The position numbers and the translations under genes were made by a program. The notes under the pieces are model-generated. The model did not search any database, was not told the DNA's origin, and saw only the letters and a list, made by a program, of their open reading frames with translations. DNA of 64,000 nucleotides, taken from Cylicocyclus nassatus (Eukaryota; Nematoda; Chromadorea; Rhabditida; Strongylidae). The stretch spans positions 1,688,232-1,752,231 of the forward strand of contig CATQJL010000326.1 in NCBI GenBank assembly GCA_958299035.1, given 5' to 3'. Positions 46,246-58,419 of the stretch are shown one piece after another. Positions within the stretch are counted from its first letter, which is position 1, and each line of letters opens with the position of its first letter.

Positions 46246-49200
46246 GCGTGTGCCTGAGGCATGCTGGTATGGACGCAGTGTAAAATTCAGCATTCATGAG
46301 CTTATTCATGGTGATGTCTCTACATTGGCTGAAGTCCTCACCCAAACAAGTCATATATAACATAAGCAGAGTATTGCCGTCATTCTCACTGTAACTTATC
46401 CGGAGTGTATCTCCATGAGATCTGCACTTGGTTATTAACAACCTTATTTTTCTGCAGTAGTCCAAAGCTGTTGTTGGCGTTGTCATGGTGGAAGAACAGG
46501 GTACAACCTCATGTAAACATTGCCGTAAAAATTAGTTTGGTTTATAAGTCTTACAAGAAACTACATGGTTAACTTAACTTACTCTAGTTTCTGTCTACGC
46601 GCTTCTTCTTAGCATTCGAAACAGAAATCACGCTTATACTGCGATTTAAGCTGATGATAGAGGAATAAACTCTGTTTTTTCTTGTGTTTGTCTCTTGAAA
46701 TCTGTTCTCATAAAATCTATTACTAATTTTGTTCATCGTTTCGGGACTCAATTTTTGCAACTAAAGAACTCGTGCTTGGTTTACGATAGTAGAGATTTTC
46801 AACTTTTCGTATGGGACTTCTAAATGTAAATAAAATTTTCTTGACTTATAATAAGCCGCAAATTTGTCATTCGTGAAATTGATCTGTAACGAATCACGAT
46901 GAGGTGTTGCAATGAGTCAAGCAAAAGAGTTTGCATCACTAGAATTGTTCACTTTTGTTCAAACTACTTAAATTACTTGTGCCAAACTCTGCCAAGCAGA
47001 GGTGACGCGCTGTTCCATCAAATGTAAAAAAACAATTTGATGTCCTTCCTGACCTTTTTTTTCATTTTTGGTGTAAGGCTCACAGCCTGAAACATGATAG
47101 AGGCACGCTGTAAGGTATAAACACATCTTTATGGGAATAGTTTGGTATAACGATTTTTGTTTGAAATCATATTGAACAGTTTATCGGAGTTTGATCACTG
47201 TTTGACTGAAACCCAGGAAAAGTTTCGCTTTTCTTCCCATTGACAGGCTTGCTGCTGCGAGTTTTAGCTTCATAGTTATGCAAGTGTTTTTTTTTGCTTC
47301 TTCGGGATTTTTTAATCTATTGAGACAATAACTCTTACTAGTACTAGTAAATCAATGCTTGTAACATATTGCTGCTCTCACGCTGTATACGTGGTGTTCA
47401 TTCTGGAAAAAGTAATCTTTTTCATGCGGTGTATTTTACCTAGGGAAAGAAACAAATGATGTTAGCGTCCTTCTCACTGTATGTCTATAGAATCTCACTA
47501 TAGTCAACAACAAACAGCTTGCTCTTTCTGTTATCCAAGCTAGAGAGGGGCAGTTAATCTGCCTCTTCCTCTCCCCTTTGCTCCCCTCACCGCTTCCATA
47601 CCCGGTAATGCAGCTGCTTTGCTGATTACTAAAAGCAATACCAACACCTTCTAGAAACATTGTTTCGTTCGAGGTTTGTAGTTGAGCTTGTCCATAATTC
47701 TATTTTTTTCATTGCATGCAATTTCGCATGAATGTCGGAGGAAAGGTTTTCATCCGGATATTTGTTAGGATACTCGCCAATCCCACATTTACTCACGCTC
47801 AAGCTGCAATGCACCTCTGACAGCAATCTCAAACCACTTCACTTCTTTTAAAATTTTGCAGAATGAGTTTGCTTGGCTTCAGTCTCTTTGCGAACTTCTG
47901 ATCACTTCAAATGCCAACTAGGTTGTTTAGTGCAAATACTATCATAAATTCCGTATATTCCAAGTAGTTCCGATCTGATCTGAGGTCAGAACATGGTCCG
48001 AGCACATTTCTCGGCAAACTCGCTTAATCCGAAGTAAGCTCTGTTATTAAGGTAATCATATCACGAGGATGATTATAGGTCGTAATGTGTCTGCGAAACC
48101 AATTCACTTGAGAATTATTATTCCTAACTTATAAAAAACGTCTGAGTGAGTAATACTGAGAAAAGCACGATAGTTCACATCTTTTTTACAGCATAGATTA
48201 ATGTTTATTGTTCCGATTCAACTTGATTTTGTTGTGACACCGACAACTTGTTAAGGCATCAAGTAGGGCAGACGAATTTACTGTAATCAGCTGGTACATA
48301 CAAGGCTTTTTGAGCTCTTGGGTTTATGTGGTCAAGCTTTCTTCTAATTTTCCAAATGTCTAACCAGTCATTGCGTCCTTCAACCCCAATTTACTGTAAA
48401 GTATTCAAACTATTTGAGCTGCATACTCTTTTGTATTTATATAGCAATAATCAGCTAGCAGCTGTTTATTATATCAAAGCTTACGCTTGAGTATAACTCG
48501 AAATTCTGAGGTTGTTTTCGGAACGTAAAGATGGCGCGTGGCATTTCAAAAATGTGAATTTTTGCCTGTCCAGAACTTGTATCAGTACTAGCATTCTCGA
48601 ATGAATAGCATTGCATTCCTTTACTTGCTTCTTCTCACTTTTAGAAATTCACGCTTGAGAAGTCAGTTGTTCTATCTTCCCACTGAAATATATCTGTACT
48701 CTGTTTTATGGGATGTGGTTTCCTATCTCCTTCGAGCATCTTTTGAATGAGAAAATAGTATCCGAATCGCATTACAGACAAGCTTATGCTGGCTAGGCAT
48801 CGCTGAAAGCTAATGAAGCGCTATAGAATAGGATAAGATAACTAATCTCCAGTACTTTGTATGCGAAGAAGATCAACAAATCCAAGAGTCGCCGGCTACA
48901 ATCCACTATTTTTTTGAGAATTGCATCCCATGCTCGGAATGTTAAGCAATCCATCTTCCTATATTTTTTCAACCTTCGTCATTTCGACTCCCGTTTTTGC
49001 GGTTGTGCGAAATTTTGGCCGCTGGAGCCCAATTATTCATAAAAACAATTGTAATTTTGGAATAATGACTGACATAATTAGACTCGTTGAGAGCAGTGTA
49101 AATAAATACTTGCAGCTCAACATTTGGTATTGCTCGAGCTTAGAATTTGCTAAATTCATAATCAATCAGCTATCTCAAACAAGACTGCCCTCATCATCGC

Positions 49201-50935
49201 TGTTTTGATTGCATAGCTCTAAAGTAGTCTATTCATCGCCATAGCACTCAGGCGAGATCAATTCTCCACACATCCCCGTATGCCGCTTCAATTATGAACA
49301 ACCACTGCTCCTCTCAGATTCCAAACCTCTTCTTCCGCTTAGACCAACAAGTCTTACTTCCACCTGGATGTATTATTAGAAAGATTACTAGGGTTTTGTC
49401 AATGATGCAACAATATTTAGCTTAAACTCATACGATTTACTGGAAGAAAGTAGGGTATCTCATAAGCCGTCTGATGTGCTGCGGTAGCCAACATCTTCAA
49501 GTATCGAAGGTCTCGAGATGCTTGATGTCCACTAATTTGAATTTCCGATCTAAATGTTTGCCTCCCGATTTCGTACAGCCACGCTTACTGAAACGAGAAC
49601 GGATGCAACACGAGTTTGTTCAATCCGACCCGACTTCGACTCTGCTTTGAAACTATTTTCATTCTGATTCCTATCCTCTTCATTCGGGTTTTTCAACTTA
49701 CAAACACATACTCAGCTCGAAGAATAACTCAATCAACTGCTCAGTTCGAAAGAGAGAAATGCTCATTTGCTTATTTCGGTATTAATCATTGATGAAAAAT
49801 GGACTGTGCGCACTAGGCGTGGTATTTCAGTCACGACTGCAATCAAAAAAAAGTCCCTGAAAGCTCCTGGACCCCTTATCCACGGGTTTCCTGTTTCTCT
49901 GAACAGCTTATGTGTCTACTCTCATCTGAATAGCTGCTTTAGGTGCATCTGAGCCTCAGCAAGCATGCATTGAGATTACTTAGTGCATTTTCGCGAATAT
50001 CGGGGTGATTTCCAGAAATAGGTATGTAAGAAGTCTTGCTTACATACACTTGCCGGAATGGGATACTTGTACTTCTCCAAGTTTTCAAGTTGTTAAGGGA
50101 CATAATTAGCTGCTTACTAGTAGGAAAAAGGGGAAGATGTGTATAGCTTCTTTCGAATTCACACTGTAGCAATCCACAAGCGTCACAAATTAACTACCTT
50201 CATCGCACCATTACTGAAGAGAAAAAGTTTGGAATCATTTCCGGAAAACAGCCGTTTGAGGCATGATAGAATGTCTAGCCATCTAGTTATTTCATAAGCC
50301 GGATTGTAACCTCGGATAGTACGCCAAAACGTTTTGGTCTCAAGATAATCTCTCGAGTCCTTGCAGTGCTTTATGCTTTTTTCGAAGTTATCAAAGACAC
50401 AACATGTGTACTTGACAGATAAATGTAAATTTACCCCTTAATCTTTTCTCTGGATACGGAGAGAGATCCTTTTTTCGAGACAATTACGCTAAGTACACGT
50501 AAATAAGTGAATGTTTGATTCGTTGACCCTTGGTATGCTATTCTAATGCACTTGTTGTCTGATTCTTTTGTTCTAAAAGGAGATTTGGCTTTATATGTAC
50601 CTGTAACAACGTAAAATTTGGTAAAGAAGATTAAGCTAGTGGGATGGTAACAGTAAATACGTGATTAAGCTTGAAAACTGAAATGCCTATTTTTGTCATT
50701 CGCTACTCGCACAGCACTGTTTGCCTAGTGTGCCACACAACTTGCCTCCCGCTAGTCATTAGAGCAGAATGCAATTCTTATTTTGGCTCTTGAGGAATAT
50801 GTTACTTTCTTTAGAATGTTTACCTTTCCTTCTACACGTTCGCTCATACATTCAATTATCTGCCTGCTGCATTATTAGCACGGAAGTACTCTTATTAGGA
50901 CCACATAAAAGTACAGCAGAGCTTCTTCAATAAGG

Positions 50936-50954
50936 GAGAGAGAGAGAGAGAGAG
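50936..50954. repeat. (GA)n microsatellite
   Basis: Uninterrupted alternating G and A, about 19 bases. Confidence 0.85.
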
Positions 50955-51422
50955 GAGTTCATCTTTCCAGCAACTACCAGCTGCTATTAATAGAAGCTTC
51001 TTAAATACTAGACTATCTTCACAAACAGACTTATCTGCAGTCTGATCTGTAAATTGTCTTCATTGTTGATTTGAAAGAAGCTGCAACGTATTGTGGAGAT
51101 AATGGCAGAGAGCAAAAGAAAATTTTGGAGTGCTAAATTGATAATTTCTCAGCGTTTCATTAATGTGTAGACAGGTTCCATGCATTTTCGTTTCTTTCGC
51201 CAGACGTCGGTGTGGATCTCGTCCTACGCTAATGCAATGTTGGTTACACTAATCACTTCGTGGAATAGGGTAGAGCACACTGATACGAAGGAGATACGAA
51301 GGAGAAGACATGTGACTTTCGCAATTCATCCAAAGTCTAGGCTTGAAGAGTTTCTCTTCAATTAGAAGCAAGGCAGTATGTACTGCAGTAAGAGTGTTCT
51401 GTGCTTGAATATATAGCTTCAG

Positions 51423-51638
51423 CAGGACTCGGCACAGCTGGCTTGTAAGCAAGCTGGATATCCTTTTTGGGAGAGAGAGAAAGCAAATGGGGTATTGTTT
51501 TTGAGGCCGGAAAAACACAAAAGTTGCGACGTTTTTTTAGTCGACGTTTCGTTTTTTAGTGGCTTTTTACGTTGGGGTTGAGGTTAAAGAGCACTTCGTT
51601 TTCTGCATTTTTCAAAAGCCATCTCGTGCCGAGCCCTG
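51423..51638. mobile_element. small inverted-repeat element, family B copy 2
   Basis: The left end CAGGACTCGGCACAGCTGGC and the right end, read on minus as CAGGGCTCGGCACGAGATGGC, form clear terminal inverted repeats. It shares internal blocks with the copy at 35189-35426. The eight bases on each side (AGCTTCAG and AGGTTCGT) agree at five positions, a weak sign of an old 8-base target duplication as made by hAT elements. Confidence 0.72.
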
Positions 51639-51942
51639 AGGTTCGTGCTCCAAAAATGCCTAACAAACATCTCTAACAGCAAAAACCGTATTGTGTTGAT
51701 CTTTCCATGTCGTCGATGTTACGTTTACACAATATTGAAGAAGCTTTCGCAAGTAGGATTAAGCCTACACCCCATTTAGAAAGCCGATCCTTCCGCTAGG
51801 TAAAAGCTAATAAGCTAAGTTGGCTAAGCTTGTAAGAAATCAAAACTTAATACTTCCTACATCCGATTGGAAATGATTTCAAAGCATATGGTACTCCTCA
51901 AGATTTCAAAAAGGGCGTTTCCGCTATATATTGTGCTAGATC

Positions 51943-52224
51943 TACAGTCGCTTCATTTCATATGATCATGTGTGTCATTGCACACACAGTTCACCTTTGG
52001 CGTCCCCATCCTGGATTCGCGGGAGAAACAAGCCTTCAGGTAAGTGTTTCCAAGGTGTTCTTAGCATTTTCTTTCCCTTTCAGTTACTAGTCACCTCAAG
52101 TTGATGTAATCGATAACAGTAAGTAAGTCTCTTGCGTTTTTGCGATTGCAAATCCAGGATGAGGACGCCAAAGTGGGCTGTGTGTGCAATGGCACACATG
52201 ATCATATGAAATGAAGCGACTGTA
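51943..52224. mobile_element. 282-base MITE with 72-base inverted repeats
   Basis: TACAGTCGCTTCATTTCATA at the left is mirrored at the right end. The arms (about 51943-52017 and 52156-52224) agree almost base for base, including the internal ATGATCATGTGTG and GGACGCCAAAG segments. TA at both tips suits Tc1/mariner-type insertion. No coding capacity. The high arm identity suggests recent activity. Confidence 0.85.
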
Positions 52225-54661
52225 CCTTTGAGCATATCCAAATTTCGGCTTTATCGGTTTACATCAACGGCTATAATATTACTATATCAAAGGTTGCTGT
52301 CAGATCGGTGCGAAAGTTTTGTCTGTTTCTTTACCTACCTGCAAATCCCGTAGTAAAGATGTAAGTACCTGAAGCAAATCTAGTACGTATATCTTTCTTC
52401 TTCTAGCAGCTATGTTTCCCTCTTTCAATGAGCGCTGAGATATTGACCAATTTACAATCCTTCGTTTCTTCTTCTAACTTTCGCTAATTTTAAGAACTTC
52501 AAGATTTTATGAGCTTTCTGCAATCATTCCATCGTCTTTCCTGGGAGATGGTTCCAAAAACCTGAATCAAAGCATACATCGCAAAGAAAAGGCGCTGTTT
52601 AGAAGGGGGAGAGAAAGTGTATTGAACGGTACTTGAACTGTTCATCATTTTCTGTTTTGCGGGACAGAGCAGATCGAGTTCAAAACATGGTCACTGATAT
52701 ATGTAATTCAAAGATTTAAAAAAAAAGTCGAAAGATTTTGCAGAAGGTTTTGGCTATTCGCAAAGAAGAAACGAAGGGCTGTAAACTCCGGCAATTATTT
52801 CAGCACCCATAGGAAGGATCGCAGCGAAAACATAGCTGCTGGAAAATGGAAACAATTTGCATCGGATACCTCTCAAATTATTTGTCTATCTTTACCCAGC
52901 ATTATTTGCTGGTGATTTCAAGGAAACGACGAAACTTTTGCGGCTCCGATATGGCTAACAAAAGTTCATATGTCCCTAACATTTTCACACTTCTGTTTTC
53001 CTCAACACATATCATAGCTGTTTATCATCTTAAATGATGTAGTGTGGACGTCCCCCTGGGAATAATTTTTCACTTTGAACTCCTGCAAACAATGTTGGCA
53101 TCTTTCTCATAAATACGGAGTGAATGCCGTATAATTGCTCTGTCAAAGGAAGCCAATAAAAAGATGCTGTGCCTTGCTATCATTACAAGAGAGACCATAC
53201 GAACGGGAGAAGCCGCTAATATCTGGGCAGGCTAGGTTATTCTTTAAATCCTTTAAACAGTAAAATTCCATTATGTGTATCCACTTTCTGAAAGATAAGA
53301 TGAAAGATAAGCTAACGTAATACAGGCTTCGAATGTGTTTTTTCGTTCACCTCTTCTTAACAACCTCTTTTGTTCGAGAAACTATTTTTATTCCCCCAAG
53401 TTGACGAATTGTTGTTCTAGCCTGTAACCACTCATTATTTTCATTTCTGCAAGAATGCTCGACTCTATTCATCAAAGACCCAAACAATTTTTTTCTGTGA
53501 TTTTATAATTTGTTCCATGATTAATCTAGGTTTTTGCTCTCCTCAACACGCAATCTTGGAATATTTGCTCACTCGGCTTTCGATGTGTCACCTTCCACAT
53601 CTGTAATTTTCATTTCTCATTAGTATTCGCTAGCATTTGCACGAATGGTCCTAATCGTCTTCGTTTATGCCCTTTTGATCTTTTTCCAACGCAGTTGGTG
53701 ATGAGAATTTTCCAGAAAAGTGATAACTAGAAACTGATACTGGTAGCTGAATATTTCCATGAGACACAATTATGACATCTATTTTGTCCTAATCTTTACC
53801 CTAAGAATGTTTATCAGACGTGTTGGCTCTCAAAGCTTTGTGGTATTTGCAGAAGAAATCAAATTTTGGTGCTCACACCATATATTACATGAATAGTAAT
53901 TACTTGTCAAATATCAGAAAATTTGTAGTATTTATCTTCTGCTTCTTTGCATAATAGAAAGAGCGCATAAAGGGCTGCCTTACATAACAGGTCCATCATA
54001 AGGGTTTTTGCGAGACACATCGAAGAACTTGAGCTCAAACTCGCCTTACACCTCAATAAACAACAGTGCAATTCAAAGCTCCATTTGAATCTAGATGTGA
54101 GGTCATATAGAAGCAAGTAAAGCCAATGTGACTGCGAGAACAACATATGCTCTTCTCGACAACTTCCTTTGAGCTCATCTCATGCGGATTATCTAGTTCT
54201 ATATCGGAGCCATATGGTCTGAAGTGCGTTCGAAACCCTGTATATCCATACTTTGGAGCCAAATGCACTTCTTACACCATTGTGTATAACGATTCTTTCT
54301 TTACCTTTGTCGTTGAGGTTGTTCTGAGTGTCTGAAGAAAGTTTGACCCCTCGATCTGCAATGTTTTCGCCTCAATTTGCGAACAAAAGACGCACCATCT
54401 TTGTACAATGGCGCTGTTTGAATCACTGTCGACTACCATCACTTAAGGACAAGACTTTGATGTGTTAATGGGGTTACTGGTTGAAATTTGCGTGGCAGAG
54501 CAACCTCCAGACATAAACAAGATTTCGACTTGGTCGTTAATATTTACTCAAAAATATCACTTGAAAGACATGCTACATACATGTTTCATAGTTAGCAACA
54601 TTATTATAGCTTCAAAAGAAACAAATAAAGAACGTTGCTTACCTCAATTCACCTTTCATTA
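52225..54661. other. intergenic, nothing recognised
   Basis: AT-rich DNA with short frames only; no splice-consistent exons. Confidence 0.5.
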
Positions 54662-55340
54662 TACAGAGTGTCCCAAAAAGATGTGCACACTGTTTGATCG
54701 TTAATAACTCTCTTGCTTTCAGGTTTTTTGCCGAGTTCAAGGTACCATTCTATAGAGCGAGGTTCATCTTAGATTTGCAGTGTGGAGCAAATCACCAATC
54801 ATTTTTCATTACTGTAGGATTACGGTATGAACTTCCAACATACAACGTCACTGTGAATAGGCCTGGTGGTAAAATAATTTCAAAAAAATCTGAAAATCTG
54901 TGTATTAAGGTTTTCAGGCGTGCTGATTTCAGTACATAACCTTTCATCAATTTTTCGAACTTTCTTGTTCGCGTATTCACATTTTTGAGGGACATTGGGA
55001 AAACAGTACTCTAAATCTGAAATAACTTATGAAAGAAGCACTCTACTAAAGTGCAAACTTCATATTTAGAACCAGCACCTTCAATTAGCCCAGTTTGAGA
55101 GTTGCTGGCTTGTTTGGCTTTCTTTCTGAGGCAAATTGCGCCCTTTAATGGCTTAAAACCCTCTTCGAAGTTCCTACCGTAATCCTACCGTAGTGAAGAG
55201 CGATCGATGATTCGCTCTATTCTGCAAATCTAAGTTGAACCTCGCGCTATAGAATAGTACTTTAAGCTCGACAAAAGACATGAAAGCAAGAGAATTACTA
55301 ACGATCAAACAGTGTGCACATCTTTTTGGGACACCCTGTA
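54662..55340. mobile_element. non-autonomous TA-flanked DNA transposon, family A copy 3
   Basis: The ends TACAGAGTGTCCCAAAAAGA (left) and TACAGGGTGTCCCAAAAAGA (right, minus strand) are followed on both sides by ACACTGTTTGATCGTTA and, further in, by an alignable AAGGTACCATTC-type segment. Length (679 bases) nearly equals copy 1 (681), suggesting the same full-length non-autonomous unit. No transposase frame. Confidence 0.85.
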
Positions 55341-56019
55341 CATGTGCTTCGCTTCAGCTGTATACAGATTTCCATATATTTAGAATTAAGGTCGATGTTA
55401 CGTAGTCTAATAGGCAATCTCCCTTTGACTTGAAATAGCTTGCCGATTCAAATTTATTTATCCATCCTTTTGTCAACATAAAGTACAATTCAGTCAAAGA
55501 CGCCATGTATAATACCACTCTTAATCGACTCCACCTAAGATATCCTGCCGATTTGTTTTAGGCTTCTCAATCTTAAATGAACTCTCCTGCTCTCTCTTAA
55601 GTTTTCCCACTCAGGTTTGGTGTCACCATTAGCGCTCATTAGAATGAGTACAGAACTATACTAAGAAAGTTCGAAAGATTGTGCTCGTTTAGCAAAGAAG
55701 GGTAAAGAGGAAAGTTTCGGATGACCAGGTTGTATTTATTGAATACTTCAAAGTGAACGTGGAACTTTCTCTTATTTGGTGGGCCATCGCACATGAAAAA
55801 GAGCAAGAACTATCATTTCATGGTGGAGGACTTGGTGTTCTAGATAAATAATCGTTTATGGCTTTGAGGAAAACTCCGTTCGAAGTGCTTGGATGTGTAC
55901 GCAGGAATTTGCTGGTCATTCCATTTCGCAGAGCATTGTCACTTCGTCCTCCGCCTCTCTACATTATCACATTCTGCTGAACAACCCTCTGGGACCTAGT
56001 AGTAGGTGCCCGTGTTTCG
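55341..56019. other. intergenic, nothing recognised
   Basis: No supported gene or repeat boundary. Confidence 0.45.
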
Positions 56020-56827
56020 CTACATACCTTGGAAGAGCCTCGTCGATTGCTGTTCATGAATGTTAGCAGTTATAGTTGATTTAGAGTAAAAATCTTTCAA
56101 AAAAGAAAGAGCTACATCCGTGGCACAAAATTTGCCGCTCAGAGCTCCACTTTCGAAACCAAGGTCATTTTCATACCAAGCACAGTCATTGCTCCATTTC
56201 CAAGCCAAATGATCTTCTATACATGTTACATTATTATCATTATTATCTCCATGCATCATTTTGAGTGACCGACATTGTTCAAATTGTAGTGATCGTCACT
56301 TGAGGAGCTCAAAAAAATATTGTGCTTAATTCCACAATCTACATATTGATAACTTCAGCATACTGGTAATGATTGTAATATCAATCCTGGGTGCAGCCTT
56401 GTTAATTCCAATAAACGCACTAAAGATATGAACAAATTTTCCTTTCAGGTTTGAGTGCATAAACAGCATTTTTACACAGAAGTTATTTTTGTGACTCTGT
56501 ATGATTCATCATTTAGATTCCAAAATAACATCCCTGGCGGTGATTTCACGACTGAAGCAAGCCACAAAATACTGTAATATAATATATTCATTTGCATTTG
56601 TATTGCTATGATATCATTCTGAAGCTGCGACTCAAATCGCTTTTTGAATGAGTACAGTTTTAGTTCTGGAACATTATCGTATGAGAAGAGTTGAGTGGTA
56701 TGTGTTTGGAAACATTCGTTCACATATGAAATTCCTCGAATATGTGATTGCTGCCAGAGATTCCTCAGTAGTGTTTGTTCGGTGACGGCCGCAAATGTTT
56801 CCAGGGCTTGTTCACCAGTTCTTCTTG
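56020..56827 (-). CDS. two candidate exons of an unrecognised gene
   Basis: On minus, an open frame from an acceptor at 56828-56829 (CTTGCTAG) down to a stop near 56472 reads ALETFAAVTEQTLLRNLWQQ, then SFKKRFESQLQNDIIAIQMQ, then a hydrophobic stretch (LYYSILWLASVV). Further along, 56259-56031 reads CIEDHLAWKWSNDCAWYEND and FESGALSGKFCATDVALSFL, ending in a consensus donor (G|GTATGT) at about 56030. Both look like protein in residue mix. I could not fix the junction between them or a start codon, and I recognise no family. They may belong to one gene extending beyond these coordinates, or to a decayed one. Confidence 0.35.
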
Positions 56828-56834
56828 CTAGCAA

Positions 56835-58399
56835 GATTAATTATAGGACCTATACGCAAGCTTCTCTTCTCCTACGAAATGGACCGTTTTGCAGACTATT
56901 TGCAAGTGTAAATGACACATTGTTTATTCAGGAACGTTTGATAGTACACTATGTGAGTTTGATTAGAGCCTTTGGCTGAATCTGTAAAGTGTGAGAGAGT
57001 TTCGCATGCAGGTAATGTGAAAGTTTGTACACAAATGAAAGCACCGATAATCAAAGGGAAAACCAAGCCCTTTTGCCTCTAGTGTTACCACGAAATCACA
57101 TCATGACCACTTCTGTATATTAAACGAAGCTAAGAGCTATTGTTCCGATTAATCGGCTTCCCGATGTGTTGTTCTAGTCTTGTAGTGATGTAACGAAATG
57201 TTGTTTTTACCCAGTTCAGTTTACCCAGTGTGGTCACTGGAGAAAAGAGTACCTCGAATGGTTTCGAGATCATGAGAGAAGCGGGTATAGCCCTTCTTAT
57301 GGTGCTGTTACGTGAGTAATAGGGATTTTTTTTTGTTTTATTGGTAGCTATTGATTTGCAAAAAATATGCGGCACTTCCTTTTTCAATAATGTTTACGAT
57401 TTAATCTGCAGCCAGCTGTAAGTGGAGATCCCTCGTCATAGCTAACATACTCGCAGCGCCACTTAGCCATTCGACACTCACTCGTCTAAAAAACACGTAA
57501 CATTAGCGTATAAGTTGAAAAAAAACTGATAAGAGAATTCCTTTCATCTATTTTTCGACTGAAGAGGGATAATTGGCGTATCTACCTTGACGTCTTTGCT
57601 TAGACCTTTTCTCAAGCATTTTTAATTAAGGAGATCGGGCGAAACCCGAAAGCAAGGATTTTGGCGCGGTTAAGTTATGCTGCGCTTCTGCCTAATTTTT
57701 CACTAATAATAATAGTCAAATATCATATTCTTAGAAAATGAACAATCAGTTTTGGCAGCCACTTTGCCCCATTTATCTTTTGCTGTCGAAAAAGTATGGC
57801 CCAAAAGCCTTGAGGATTACGTTCGTGCTGCAGTTTACCTCTCAGCCACTCTTCACTCTCCCCAAGCAAATCCATGTTGGGTGAGTGCAGCACTCTCCGG
57901 AGGGTAAGAGGTGCTATACTCTCTGCTGATTCCTTCCAAGCCTTCTGAGCTCATCGAAGAATTCGACGGTTTCCCCCGCCCTCATGCTCTCACTGCTTTA
58001 TCTCCGCCTATTCTTCGCGTTTAAGCGCTGCCCTACGTTTGTCTCACATAGATTTAACTGCTCTGATCTATTCTTGATAGATGAGGGCGCTTGCGATTAT
58101 TGTTTTTTTCGTCTTTCTGCTGCCAGGGTCGCCTGATTCTTTTATGGTCAACAAATTCTTCCATCTCTTTACTCGTCAACAATGAATTTCCCTTCCGTTA
58201 ATCTTCTCTGTTTTCTGATATACGATGCGATTTTCACTTTGTTTGTAAACGAACAAATCTGAGCTCAAACTCAATCTCATTACTTACATTCTTAGAAAGT
58301 GATATCCTACCATAAGCTCCGACACGCAGGGCTGTCGTCGAAGAGAACTTGCCCTAGGTGAGAATGTTTCCGTTTTGTTATCTAGCAAATACCATTCAG
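56835..58399. other. upstream region of the GPCR gene
   Basis: No supported gene. An 85-codon minus frame at 57387-57130 (including PFEVLFSPVTTLGKLNWVKT) is protein-like but isolated. ACCATTCAG at 58391-58399 is an acceptor 20 bases before the GPCR start codon and may receive a spliced leader. Confidence 0.45.
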
Positions 58400-58419
58400 T
58401 CATCTAGGGGTTCTACACG

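Larger units (their letters stand above)
43933..51422. other. gene-poor stretch
   Basis: About 7.5 kb of AT-rich DNA. No frame has a recognisable domain or paired splice sites. It holds a C-run patch at 45714-45724, a large hairpin at 46143-46245 and a GA microsatellite at 50936-50954, listed separately. It could be an intron or regulatory spacer of a gene I cannot see. Confidence 0.5.
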
